A stretch of 64,000 bases of DNA, taken from Neckera pumila. Its lineage: Eukaryota; Streptophyta; Bryopsida; Hypnales; Neckeraceae. Below are positions 11,037 through 22,605 of the stretch, one piece after another (positions within the stretch are counted from its first letter, which is position 1; each line of letters begins with the position of its first letter). The notes under the pieces were generated by a model, which was not told the DNA's origin, did not search any database, and saw nothing but the letters and a program-made list of their open reading frames with translations. The stretch lies in the NCBI GenBank assembly GCA_963969595.1, contig OZ018409.1, positions 10,554,520 through 10,618,519 of the forward strand, in the 5' to 3' direction. The position numbers and the translations under genes are program-made.

Positions 11037-14000
11037 CTAAACGTCCACCCTCAATTGCTCATCTATGGAAGTAAAGTGCTGGAAAAATGCCCTGAAATGT
11101 CGGAACGTTATATCTATGTCCTCAGTACTGCACATTTCTCGCACACTGCACGCGTACATGTTACAAGTTGAATTAGCCGTGGGAACTTTTGCAGGTATAA
11201 ACTCCAAAATGCAAACTACAATACCACAGATCAATCTAGCAAGTGAAGGATCGACGCATTTGCACCCTGCCATTACATTTCAAAGAAACTTTCTATATCA
11301 ACTAAATCCTTTGCACACTTTCAATTTTTGAGTTTCTTACAAAATTATGCTTTATCAAACAAATGTTTTTCAGTTATTTCTCTGATTTTGTATTATATGT
11401 TTCATATGTTTCAGCTTTCCTAATTTTTTAACAGCAACCAAAACTTTAGATTTTTTCTTAAATTTGATTTTTGACTCAAAAGAAATTACAATGAAGGAAT
11501 TGTTTGTAAAATTTACACAACGTGACTCCATAGACCAGTTGCGTTATTTCGATGGCTTCTTATGCCCAAAATTGTAACAAGAATATGAAGAATACCTGTG
11601 CATGGAAAGTAGGGGCAACCCACAGTCAACCAATCGAATTCCATAGCCGGCAGCTAATATTGAACTCACTGTAGAGCAACAACCCATATCCCGTGCCACA
11701 GGAAAATTCTACAGTCACCAAAGCAAGGATAAATTAATAAGATCCAAATTACCAATGCCATTATTTGGACTTCCAGCCATGCAATTTATATAATAATAAA
11801 CACTTAAAAGAGATACTAAAAAGCGAGCGTCTGGAGCCGGTACAAGGTACAGAACCTATTTGCACGGGGTGCATTTCGTGTGGGTTGAAAGTCACCCATT
11901 TAAAATGCAAGTCATGCAAACATGTGACTTGTAGGATGAGATAATTCTAGGTTCAATCACACTCTAAGATGCTTTCATGAGATACATTGTAGATGCATTA
12001 CTCATGGTTCAAGGGTACTTTGAGCTCGTGATTAGACCTTACTACTTCAAACCTCAACAGTTCACAACTTATAAAGTGTCCAAATAATACACATACTAGT
12101 GCGTTAAAAACCCTCTCAAAAATGGGGACTAAAACCACCAAAAACAATTCATTCTAATGATGGAAACCACTCTAATAAAGTCACGGGAATGCGTTCACTA
12201 CACTACACTACAACCAAACGCAAGCAATTGATGAGAAAGCTACAAACCTGAGTCGGGATGCTGCTCCGTTTGGCCACTTCCCGAAATAGAAACGAAGTTA
12301 CAATGTCATTCGAGTTGCCAGCATCGTGCTTCAGGACAAGGCCATCCCGGAGTTTGGGTTGATGGAATATTTCTTCCTGACCTGGTAGACTCACCTGGGA
12401 AGGGTGCATTGCATCCGCCATGTCAGCTGACACTACACAAGTCAACACAAATGGCGTGGAGTTAGAATTCAAAACGCACCCACAGCGACACCCTGCATAT
12501 TCGGAGTGTGGCAGCTACGACAGCTAAGATCAGAGAAATGAAAGTCAAGGGCCAATACACCACTCATTTCAATTACTGCGAGAGTTGGAATAGTATGATT
12601 TAATATTCTCACTAATTTTGGTTTCGAAGTTCTGCTTTGTGTGAAAGTATAATATTATATCTTCAAATAATAATCGTTCAGTTAAATATTGATAATAACT
12701 GTTCAAATTTCGTAAATGTTACTCTTAAATGTTTTACTACAATTTTCTTAGTAAATTGCACGAATTCCGGTATGAAACGGATTAACAAGCATTTTGTTCA
12801 CTCTAGTCTTGCTTGAATACTGTGAATTCTAATATTACTGCCAATTTTAAATTCACATAATTCCAGAATGAGTGCGAGTTATTCAGGGCATAGTAATTGA
12901 AATAAGTAGTGTAGCATGCACGCATAAGCCGAGTCCCTGCTATGCACTTACCAATCAAGGACCTTCGAATAGCTCGCTCAACAACCCCTTCACTATCTGT
13001 ACCCCGAGCAAGCCACCTAGCGATGCGCGTCATACCCTGCAGCATTGTATGTGGTCCGACAGCCTGCGCCGAATCTGGTCCTGCCACCTAGATCCATCAG
13101 GAGGAAGTAAGTAATAAAGCAGTACAACATTTAGAGACCGCTAAAGGCCAATAATCAAGTAGTGGCTGCTCACGGTATTAGAAGATTTAGTACCTCTCCA
13201 CTGTCAAACAGAGCAATCATGCGAATGCAGCTTTCATCAAGAAGGGACGAAGGATCCGCGCATGTATCTAACAGGGCCCACAGTGCACAGAACGTTGAGG
13301 CTAGGTTGTCCAGCCGTCCAGCAAAAATAAAGTCATCTCGAGCACCCCCAATACAACCAGGTTGTGTGTCGTATAAATTGAGTTCGAAATCGGCAATCTC
13401 GCTTACATCGCACTTGAGCTCCTCTGCTAACAACTGCAGTACCCATCAGCCCCATTTCTCTTACAGTAAGATAGAGCAACCGGTTATCCCTGAAACAATT
13501 AGTTGTCATGGAGGTCATTGATAACTTGATAATGCAAGGAACAAACTAGAACAGCAGTCTAGTCTATATTTCTACGACACGAATTCAAAAATGTAGTAAA
13601 TGAATGAATGGACACACCTGGATTAAAAGTGGGTGATGAGCAGTAGCAGGTTGGGGATACACATGGGATCCATGATCATTGTGCTCCATAGGCATTGACG
13701 ACTCTGAATCGCAAGACATGGCAAGTTCCGACTCAATCTGCATTGCAAGAATTGGAGCCAGATTTACCTCCACTTCAACTTTACTACCATCTGCACCCAA
13801 ACCCCTGCACCAAAACTGTAATAAGACATCTGAAGTAGACGCGGGTCTTCACGAAATGGACAACAAACCAGCATTAAGCAGTGACTCTTACATTGCCAAC
13901 TGTAAGCCATCACATCCAACTTAACAGAAGAGTCCTCCGCCATCAAGTAAGGACTTCAATCACGCCGATACATAGAGCTGTTAGTAAAATGTGCATTGCA

Positions 14001-15249
14001 AAATGTGCAAATATGACGGTGAGATTAAGCAGGCGAACCTGTCTAGAGGCTTAGTCAACGTTGGAATTCGAAGTACAGGGCGCCTCACCCGCACAAGCTC
14101 ATGGACAAGGACCCCGTCTTTTCTTCGAAGCAGAACCCGACCAGCAATGCTTAGATCCCTATCGTACCAGGACTGCCAAACCCCCGTTCCGTATGGTTGT
14201 ACACGTACATGCAAGAACCCTCCTTTTGCTGAATATGAAACTGGTTTTAGCTTGGGACATGGGCTGTCCGTATGGGCAGCAAGCACATGAAATCCATTTC
14301 CAGGCTTGTATCTACGCAAACAACCATCGTGTCAGAATAAATTAAGGCATAAAAGAAAACTATATGTAAATAGATTCAAAAATAAACTGAAAAATTGAAA
14401 ACATTAACAAAAATATCTTACAAAAACAGCAGAACATAAAAACCCCAATTAAAGATCTTGACAAACACGTGGATCTTTATGAACAGTGCGGTAAAAAGTA
14501 AAAAGACACCTCCAGACCCGGACACGACGACTTGAACCCCAAACAAAATAAAAGCATCAGCTCTTCACATGATTGCGTATCTTGAGTGATTAGTGGATAT
14601 AGAATTTAAATTAAAAAGTTTAGACCTTGCTATGTTTGGTATACAAATGCAATATCAGCCCATAGGGACAGATATGAAACGAAGGGCTGAAATTGTATCC
14701 TTACTTATGACCAACGGCAAAAGCAAATATGGAAGACAAATTGCGGGTGAAGAAGTAGCGTCCCCCTGGTTGCAATGCCCATTCGTCGCATTCACTTAAT
14801 TGATGAAATCCTGCACTTAGTAAATGCCTCCTTGCCTCCGCTGTCAAAAAGGACCCACCCACCAGGCTCAGAATGCAACTTTGCAAGATGCAGATTACGA
14901 GAGCAGAAATTTCATAGAGGACGTGTACTTGTACATACGAAGGTGTGCTACCTAGATGAGCACTTGACTCTGCCAGAGAGTTTTACATTACCGACAATGT
15001 AACACAGTGCGCCAGGGAAGAGCAGGTAGGTAAGAGAGTAGGAACTAACACGACTTAACACAAGTTTGGTTGAAGAAAGACATTAAAACGAGGAACCTGC
15101 CCTAGTATGCAACTATTCATGACCATAGAATCAATAATAAGGTCATTATGCTTACATGCAGCGTGAAACGGTGTGCAAGAGTTGTTCACGTAGTCAAGTA
15201 ACTGAGGCACAACACTTGACTGTGACTCCCTGCAAAGGAGGCCCTGCAT
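11037..15249 (-). CDS. M18 aspartyl aminopeptidase-like protein, nine exons, catalytic Glu replaced
   Basis: M18 enzymes are dinuclear zinc aminopeptidases, usually cytosolic dodecamers, that remove N-terminal Asp or Glu. Exons in transcript order are 15249-15156, 14840-14705, 14311-14039, 13804-13618, 13433-13194, 13087-12952, 12432-12248, 11708-11596 and 11145-11037. All are GT-AG and in phase, giving 490 aa, a full family length. Expected metal ligands are present: H90 (AAHTDSPC), D272 (AGRLDNLAS), E310, D359 (VSADMAD) and H454 (LLSMH). D92 of HTD is also there. The block normally read FD(N/H)EEVGS is FDSGE then VAGPDSAQ, so the catalytic base position, residue 309, is Gly. The product may be inactive or much weakened. 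The start at 15249 was chosen because it leaves about 15 residues before PQLLDYVNN, as in relatives. Upstream in-frame Met codons near 15305 and 15396 are alternatives. All exons are open, so it is not an obvious pseudogene. Confidence 0.93.
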
Positions 15250-15399
15250 CAGAAAGATACGCACACATCTTACAGAATCAATAACCTTGATCCAATCACA
15301 TTGGCTCATCGGAACTCTCCTGTGCAAGCCAGTGATTTTGCTCAAGTTATCCTCATCATCAGCACCACGGTAAGCATCATCGGAGTGAAAATGCAACTA

Positions 15400-16370
15400 A
15401 TTGGCTACAGAGAATAATAGACCTCCTGCCCCACCAGTTCACATGAAGTAATTTCTCAAACTCTACTGGTGAACTCAGAACCCTAAAATCCTGTCCTTAA
15501 TAATATCATACTCTCCCTTTGACATCCTTGTAAGGATTCACCAAACTTCTTGTAAAAAATTCGCTCGAACTCTCGGCCGTGATTAACCTCGCGACTTCAC
15601 CTTATTTCAGTTAAAATGCATGATATCATCACTTTGGATTAATCAGAAACTGCTAATAGTAACGGTCATACAGTAGAGGCGCCCAAATACAGTCCACCCA
15701 AAAGCAACACTCTTAATTTCTGACCAAATCTGCATTACTCAAATTTTATTCGGATAATTTGACGAGATATACATTGAAATCCTACTGGTGTGCACTTCTA
15801 GAAAGAATAGTCATTTTCATTTAATGGATCATACTACATATATTGCAAAACCAATGTCGGAAAGCGTCTCGGTAGGCTGTCATACTTGAGCAGTTTTACC
15901 TTACCAACGGGTTCATAAGCTACAAGACACACCCTATCAGGCACTATCAAGAGACCAACCCTCGAGTATGTAACATCTACAGGCAAATGCTAAAAATCCT
16001 AACAACCACTTTCTGTCATGATAAAAGCCATTGACCACAGGAGTAGATGGCAGGTACTCATACAGACATGTAAAAATATGGCAAACAGCACCATTTCAAA
16101 GTCTAACACTCTCTAATTTCTAAATCTCGAAACCAAAGCGAACAGTAAATTGTTAATTCCCTAGACACGCATTTGCACGACCATTCAATGAGCTACCGCA
16201 GCATTCAAAATAAAAATAGAGAGACGAATCTGATTTTCAGGGCTTTCTTGTAACTACAGTAAGTGACGGTAACTATGCGACCAAAATTTCAATAATTAAT
16301 TGATCAGGAGTGTTAGGAATTGCTGCCCAGGGATACATGACATGTCTAAATTTTTTGGATTCATCTGAAT
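15400..16370. other. Spacer between aminopeptidase and Cys/His-rich gene
   Basis: I see no exon here. It should hold the promoter and any 5' untranslated sequence of the minus-strand aminopeptidase gene. No clear TATA box could be assigned. Confidence 0.4.
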
Positions 16371-16376
16371 TGGATC

Positions 16377-16756
16377 CATATAATTTGGATCCATCCGAAT
16401 TATATTATGATCCGATGAATTCGTCGTTTCAAAAACCACTGATTCGTAGTCCTTCAGAGGGTTCACAGACTGCAGATTTGATGTTGTTTGCGTTCTAAGG
16501 TAGAGTCTCCATTAACCATACAGTACATTAGAGGCTCCATTGACCATACAAGTGCGCTTCGTTTGCGATAAGTGCAAAAAAACATAATCAGTTGACATTT
16601 AGTTTCATGATATTGATTATTAGCTTACCACAAAATAAATGTGCAAAATTGTAGACAGTGCAAGTTTCTAGATTGTTGTAGGGAAAGGTTCAGGGTTAAA
16701 CGGAGTGGTGCAGAGAACCTCTCCATTACTCTGTGATGAATGGAGACTTTACATTA
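16377..16756 (+). repeat. Inverted repeat, left arm
   Basis: This segment reappears in reverse complement at 17424-17792. Shared blocks in order are GGATCCATC(C/T)GAATT, GACTGCAGATTTGATGTTG (variant GAGTTGATG), TTCTAAGGTAGAG(T/G)CTCC, ACCATACAGTAC, TTTCTAGATTGTT and AATGGAGAC(T/G)TTACATTA. The outer part belongs to the ~230-bp family of 58-64 kb. The inner part has its own similar ends (GTAGAGTCTCCATT against TAAAGTCTCCATT). Exon 2 of the minus-strand Cys/His-rich gene lies between the arms. Confidence 0.75.
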
Positions 16757-16933
16757 TATATCATAATTTTAGTATATTCTTCTATTCCGATAAAGGCTTC
16801 AGTAGTTCAGATCATGACTATGCTCTAGTAAATATGGGGAGGGAGGGACTTCAACTTGAACTGAATCTTCATAAGTCCACAACAACTGAGGAAGGGTTGG
16901 TGTGCAACCATTAATCAATGAACGGTTTGCACG

Positions 16934-18601
16934 CTAAGCACACTCAGAAAACCATGAGAAAGGATTGACGAGACAAAAACCTGCCTTCTCAGAGAAGAAG
17001 GGCCGTGGCGGCGGCTGCGGTTGTTGATGCATGGCAGGAGCGTAACGAAAATCTGAAACAGGAGAAGCGTGCATAGGAAGCCCCAACCGCACATGCGTCT
17101 CTCCAACTCCAAAATTACTCTCGTCCATACTGTGCGCTTCGTTCGTCGGACCACCCCGTCCCTCACTCGACACCCCATCGTAGTCCCCATCGCCCGCTGC
17201 TGCCAAAAGCACCGAGGCCACACCTGCAACATTGGAGTGACCGGATGGCCCCAGCAGTGACCGTGTGGGTGGCAAAGGATTCTCTTTCGCTCGCTTGGCT
17301 CGCTTCGTATGTTTCTGCGGACAGTTGATGCACTCGGCCTCGCCTACCCTCGCTTGGCAATGCCAGCAGCACAGATTGGGGATCTGCAGCAGTCACTAAT
17401 GTCCTTTGAGATCGCAACAACTAATGTAACGTCTCCATTCAACAAACAGTAGGGGAGGGGTTTCATTCACCATACAGGTGAACTTGAGCCTTTCCTATAA
17501 CAATCTAGAAATTCGCGCCATCTAAAATTTTGCACATTTAATTTGTGGTAAGTTAATAATCAAATATCAAGACACTAATAGTCAATTGATTGAGTGTGTC
17601 ACACGTCTAGCACAAATCAAAGTTCACTTGCATGGCCAATGGAGTCTCTAAAGTACTGTATGGTTAAGGGAGCCTCTACCTTAGAACGTTAACAACATCA
17701 ACTCTGCAGTTCGTAAACCCCTAAAGGATCAATGGTTTTTAAGACGACCAATTCAACTGATCATAATACAATTCAGATGGATCCGAATTATGTGTCACCA
17801 GTATCAATAACGAACACTGCGATTCTTGGTCAAAAACTGAACAGAGCTTCTCATTGAACCTGCTCAAAAGTATGGAAAAAAACGAGGTCCAATCTCAATC
17901 TCCTCTTATTTTCAGTAATTTTGAGTAAATCATGCGAGGACTTCCATTTGTTCAGAATTAGAGCAAGAAAGACGATGTTTTTCATAGATTCTCATGATAT
18001 AAACTCTTGACCCATCTGAATTGTGCTTCTCACGACATGATCAATTTGCAATTGGTGTGAAATGTTTCCGAGGGACATCGGGAGTACAATGCAAACAAGC
18101 AACTGATGGTTGCACCAATGAATCTGCGCAATGAGATGACAATCGGCGATGCAACCGAGGCGTCACGATCGCAACGCACCCACACACGCACGAGCAATGA
18201 GCATGCGCTTCACGACGCAGCCAAACACACACCTGGATCCACTTGCCTTGCACTTCATCGAGCTGGAAAAAATTCTTTAAGTCCACGCCCAAGTGCCGAT
18301 TGATGCAGAACCGGCAGAACCATCGCCGTCTTCGCTCGCCCTTGGCGTTCGAGTGTCCGGCGCAGTCGGGCGCGGGGCAGATGAACAGCCCTCCGAATTG
18401 TCGCGTGGAGTTTTTGACTTTCCGCGAGATCCAGTCGCGCGGCCAGCCTTCCCCGCGCTCCAGCTGCTTAGCGGCCTCCGCGGGGGTGGTCGTGTGGTGG
18501 TGCGTGCACCAGTGGCACGCCGCGCGCAGCTCCAAGTTGAATTTCTGCCATAGCTCGATGTCGATCAAGAACGACGGAGTCCTGGACGCCTCCTCCATCA
18601 T
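16934..18601 (-). CDS. Cys/His-rich putative zinc-binding protein, two exons
   Basis: I do not recognise a named family. Exon 1 is 18601-18233 and exon 2 is 17383-16934, joined in phase by GT-AG. The joined reading gives KWIQ followed by IPNLCCWHCQARVGEAEC, 272 aa in all. Paired cysteines suggest several zinc sites: C29-H-W-C32 followed by HHH, C75/C80 with H83, C96/C99, C128/C129-x2-C132 and C141-x2-C144. The basic run KHTKRAKRAK (147-156) could be a nuclear localisation signal. The tail is low-complexity and Pro/Gln-rich (MHQQPQPPPRP). An in-frame GT donor at 16981 means a further exon could replace the last 15 residues. Exon 2 sits between inverted repeat arms, one in the intron and one downstream. 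A nuclear, nucleic-acid or protein-binding role is only inferred from the cysteine pattern. Confidence 0.75.
17424..17792 (-). repeat. Inverted repeat, right arm (in intron 1)
   Basis: Reverse-complement partner of 16377-16756, lying wholly inside the intron of the Cys/His-rich gene. The arms are about 370-380 bp with scattered mismatches, separated by about 670 bp. The outer part continues to about 17940 as a ~230-bp family copy containing CCTAAAGGATCAATGG and ACCAATTCAACTGATCATA. Confidence 0.75.
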
Positions 18602-19505
18602 GGCCTTCCACTGCTACTCCTCCTCGTCCTCCTCGTTCTTAAAACCACTACTCCTAGTCCTCCTCCATTCGTTCTTCCATTGGAAACGACCCACAGGCGC
18701 TACCCCATTGCCTCAAATTTCACGAATTCGGGCGCCTGCGATCCTCTGCACATCCCACGTTAATATCAAGCCCCGCATAACTAATACCAGCCCCGATCGT
18801 CCCCACCAGCATCCCCAATCCACCCCTTCACCAAACCCTACACCCTCCCCCACCACGAATTTCGCCCCAGAGCTAAACCCAACGCCGGTTTACTAATCGG
18901 CATTGCAACCCCAACAGAAAAACGACTCCCTCCCTTCCCTCTTCTTCCGAATGCGCTTTCACTCGAACAGTCCCTCCTGTGAGAGAACTCATGTGACAGG
19001 GCAAGGCTGGTAGGTAGGAAGGTAATAAAACCCTGTGCGTGATGACGAAATGAGTTGTGAGAGAGTTCGCGGGAGTTTCTCTTTCGAGATCAAAGTGGGT
19101 CGAGTGCGAGCGAGCGAGCAAGCAAGCAAGGGCTTGACTGCCATCATGATCATTTCACTTACATGGAAAAGCAAGCAGGCAGGCGGGCGGGCGGGCGGGC
19201 GGTGTTTGCGGAGGGAAAGCAGGCGGGGGAGGAATGTTGGTGCTGCTGCAGTGGTGGTGATGATGGGGGGCGTGCCTGAGCATGCATGCATCGTCTGATC
19301 GTCGTCCCAGCAGCAGCAGCAGCAGCAGCAGCAGCGTAGAAAGCAAGGCAGGCGGTCTGTAAGAAAAGCGAGCCCAGCAACAGGACAGCAGCAATAACTT
19401 AACAGCAGCAACAGCAACAGGGAAGGAAACAAGGCAAACAGGAAGCAGGAAGCACCAAGCAGCAGCAGGAGAGGAGCAGCACCCCGGCACTGCACGGCAC
19501 GGCAC
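18602..19505 (-). promoter_or_regulatory. GC-rich upstream region with G4 motif and CAG run
   Basis: This stretch lies directly upstream of the Cys/His-rich gene start and is far GC-richer than the flanks, so it probably holds its promoter and 5' leader. It contains GGGCGGGCGGGCGGG at 19185-19199, a textbook four-tract G-quadruplex motif on the plus strand. It also has nine CAG units at 19308-19335 and further CAGCA-rich sequence to 19480. The apparent long ORFs on both strands here are low-complexity Leu/Cys or Ala runs that come from the repeats, and I do not annotate them. Confidence 0.5.
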
Positions 19506-19760
19506 GGTTGGTGTAACTTAGACTAGGAGCCACCACTCTCACCCTGGATGGATGAATGAGATTCGGGATGAAACATCCGCGGTTTCATCCCTTTCGGGCA
19601 CGGTGGGGGCGACGTTCAGGTCGTGGGTCGGGTTCACGTCCCCAAGGCGGCGGCGGGTTCCCGCTTTCCAAGACCCGGTAGGTGCTTGCGTGAATCTCGT
19701 TGGCGGAACTTAACCCTGGAAGACGAGAGTGGTCGGATGGATGACTTCATCCAAGAGTAG
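19506..19760. other. GC-rich segment with a perfect 10-bp hairpin
   Basis: GGGATGAAAC (19565-19574) and GTTTCATCCC (19582-19591) form a perfect stem with a 7-base loop. Around it, CCACTCTC near 19534 and GAGAGTGG near 19727 are also inverted, as are GAGATTC and GAATCTC, so this may be a GC-rich foldback element of about 210 bp. Confidence 0.4.
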
Positions 19761-19849
19761 AGGATGGAAAAAATGTTTCTTCAATCCTTTCTTTCTTTTA
19801 AATTGCTACCTTTAAAGGATGAACAAGCAACCTTGGAAATCATCCATTG

Positions 19850-20010
19850 TCATTACCATGGAAAACATTCTCTTGAAAATTGCAAAAGCACTCATTGGAA
19901 GTCAAACTAGTATAGAAGACTTTCCTTTTTCACAACAAAATTCCAAAGATGAATAGTTGAACTTTTGTCCTACTAGAAGAATTTCCTGTCATCCATCAGG
20001 CCAAATATAT
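19850..20010. repeat. Dispersed ~170-bp repeat, copy
   Basis: Contains CATTGGAAGTCAAACTA, TATAGAAGAC, ACTTTTGTCCTACTAGAAG and CTGTCATCCATCAGGCC in the family order. Confidence 0.6.
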
Positions 20011-21000
20011 GTGTCAATCTTTTAAGAATTATGTACATTTTCATTTAATAGTATTGCAAAGAGTCCTTCATTATGATATTATTGACTTCAAATTTTTCAA
20101 AGAAATAGATGCTTCATCCATATCACCAATTTAATTTATTCTGGATGAATTCCTATAATTCAAAATGTATCGACGGACAATTGATACTTGTCTATTTTTT
20201 AATTATTGTTATTCTATTTAATCCAAAATATTGATTTTGATCCATACAAATTCAGAAATCTACATTTGTACTATATATTATGATTTCATCATTCAAATGT
20301 AGATTTCATGTTATTTCTGGACTTTGGAAAGTCTAGAATTTGTTAAATTGGTCTCCATGGATCATCTTTATAGTATATTTTGCCCACTTTTTGGTATTTA
20401 ATCTTGATGTGAATTTTAGTCATCAAATATGATAATTTTTGAATTTGAGTCCAACTATTGAAATGAAGCTTTTCAAGTGTAGTTTCTACTCCAATTGGAA
20501 ATTTTGGAATAGTCATAAATTTTAATATTTAGCAATATGAACTTTGAGTCTATAATCATAGTTTTTAATTTTCTAATTTTAGAATGATATAATAACTTTA
20601 GTTTATACCCTAATGTAATATACTATAATATACATCTATGGTGAAACTTTCAAATTTTTGAATATAAAATTTCCATTTGATATGAATTTTCTTCATTTAA
20701 AAATAAAATTCACAATGATTTCAAATTTTTTCCAAAAAATATAAAAATTTTATGACTTGTAGGAGACATATAACTTCATCTTCAAAAAATAAATATGAAA
20801 AATTTCACATATCTAGTTGCAAATGACAACAAGCATAGTGATGGAAAATGAAGCTTGAAATGAGTGGTCATAAGTCCGTTCTTCTTAAGTAATTGTTTGA
20901 ATAGACAAGACCTATCACCAAGGTACTTTTTCAAAAATGATTAGATTTTTGGACCAATAGATGTATTCTTCATTTCTATAGTCTAGTTTGCGGGCAGTTA
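20011..21000. other. Very AT-rich gene desert
   Basis: No coding exon, RNA gene or clean repeat boundary was recognised. Positions about 20380-20780 resemble 26380-26700 (TGAAATGAAGCTT, CTATGGTGAAA or CATATGGAGAAA, ATATGAATTTT), so this is another dispersed repeat family without visible ends. Confidence 0.4.
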
Positions 21001-21945
21001 TAAGCATTAAAGAAAATTTCAGCCCACATTAGGGCAGTTCAAAGTTGACATGCCATGCTATTTCATACATGGCCTGTCTACTTGGAAAGTGCCCTTGGTG
21101 AGCAATCAAAGTGTATGATTGCTCGTTGGAACAGTCAGATTTTGCATATTTTTTTATTTTTTATTTTAAAAAAAAATTTAAAGATTAAAAAAATATATTT
21201 TTTCTTTTTTTTAATTAATTTTTTACTCACAAATTTGGGTTCCTGCGCCACTGTCACAGCAGAAACTACTGCGCGGAAATAGGGGAAAAAATATTTTTCA
21301 GCCCCTTAAAACAAAATTTCAGGGTACTAAAGGGGTCCATGGAGCAACCCTCCAGAGGGTTGGATTTTTCTCTAATGATTCCCTACTTTAAAATAAACTT
21401 TGGAGTCCTTTATTTAACTTAATTTTTAGTATTTTTTGAAAAAAACAAAAGCAAAGGATGTAGATTGTTTATTACAACATTGGGATTGGCATTTTCAATT
21501 CCATAATTAAATTCTTAATAATTGAGTGTATAGAATCATTCTCTACTTCTTTCTACTTACTCTTTTTGCCTATATGTTAAACAATTCCAAATGATTTTAA
21601 ATATTTCAAACATACAGCCAACTTGTTTTGAAGAATGAATCCAAGGAGTAACCACCATTTTAGACATTTTTTCATGCAAGTGCGACCTTGTGAAGTGCAG
21701 TTGTCCGATTTTTTGCAGCGCCAAAAATAGGGATTTTGTCAATTCAAACGCTAATATTTTCCAATCTACATAGTGGAAAATTCTGAAATTGTTTCCACAT
21801 ATTCTCAAACAAGCTTACTACAAGATCCTACTGTGAAATGTATCCAAAAAATGTTTTTTTTCAAAAATTTGGTACTTGTATTAGTAATGGCAGTTTTAGA
21901 GCGTTTTTGGTGAAAACATAGTCTCTGACCTTTAGGGGTCAAATT
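20920..21945 (-). mobile_element. TTAA-type element, minus orientation, interrupted
   Basis: The stretch ends at 21945 with CCTTTAGGGGTCAAA, the inverse of the family start TTAACCCCTAAAGG. Its interior matches the family in reverse, including the string around 21990-21000 also seen at 28560. It is split by the ATTAGAG-type insertion at 21006-21376. The far (left-hand) end is decayed and its coordinate is approximate. Confidence 0.5.
21006..21376. mobile_element. ATTAGAG-type TIR element, subfamily B, nested
   Basis: Left end ATTAAAGAAAATTTCAGCCC, right end GGATTTTTCTCTAAT. An uninterrupted relative of the surrounding sequence exists at about 28545-28600 (TTTGTGGGCAGTTATGG then ATTCTCTACTCTAAAATAAACTTT). 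The position of the insertion is therefore directly visible. The inside is A/T homopolymer-rich with a short CAGC-containing tail and no ORF. Confidence 0.65.
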
Positions 21946-22377
21946 ATTTTGGTGCTTCAATTTATTTTGCCTACAATACTACAAATCTACATTGCTCCGA
22001 CTTCCATGGATTCTAAAGGGATAATGCTTAAGACTTCTCAGTAGGGAGGGGAATATAAGTATGATTCTTTTAAGGCAAAATTTACATTTAAATAAAAATG
22101 GGTGGTTCTAAAATACCGGTAGTCTATGATTTGCAAACAAGAGTTTTGAAATTTATAATATAAAAAACTCTAGAAAATTTCACGAGTATTAGTTCTCTTG
22201 TAGACAATACAGTAGTAAGAATGTTCTAACGACAGATTCCTAAGTTTTGGAGCATTGTGTCAATATTGTGAATTTTCAAAGTCAGGAGTTGGGATTGTCT
22301 AATTGAAGTGCATTATAATTTCCAGAACATTTATGGTTTGGACATTTGCAAAACCTTATTTTTTGTAAACACCTAAC

Positions 22378-22605
22378 ATTAGATGTTATTTTGGGATAGT
22401 AAAGGTTATTTTAGGCCCGTTCCCCGATTTGTTCCCGATGCAGGGAAGGAACGTCGGGCTGCTGTCGGAACCCTAATTACCAGGAAAATAAATAAATAAA
22501 TAAATTTACTTCTAAAATAAATAAATAAAGTTTTAAAATAAATAAAAAATTTAATAAAAATGTCGGGAACTTGTAGCCCTTTGGGAGGGCAAAATCCCCT
22601 CTAAT
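22378..22605. mobile_element. ATTAGAG-type TIR element, subfamily A
   Basis: Starts ATTAGATGTTATTTTGGG and ends AAATCCCCTCTAAT. Next to the left end is TTTTAGGCCCGTTCCCCGAT, shared with the copies at 24613, 26875, 29361, 33812 and 43026. It contains an (AAATA)n-like run at 22485-22555. Confidence 0.65.

Noticed and set aside
11146..11273. Upstream extension of the last aminopeptidase exon (a frame starting MAGCKCVDPSLARL)
   Set aside because: It first looked like a degraded version of the MxCGSTIGP region. The true exon is at 11596-11708 and keeps MGCCSTVSSILAAGYGIR and SMH, so this is only intron read-through.
18989..19505. 168-, 116- and 73-codon minus-strand ORFs rich in Leu, Cys and Ala
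   Set aside because: They are three frames of the same CAG/GCGG repeat region, with no motif and no conserved-looking start.
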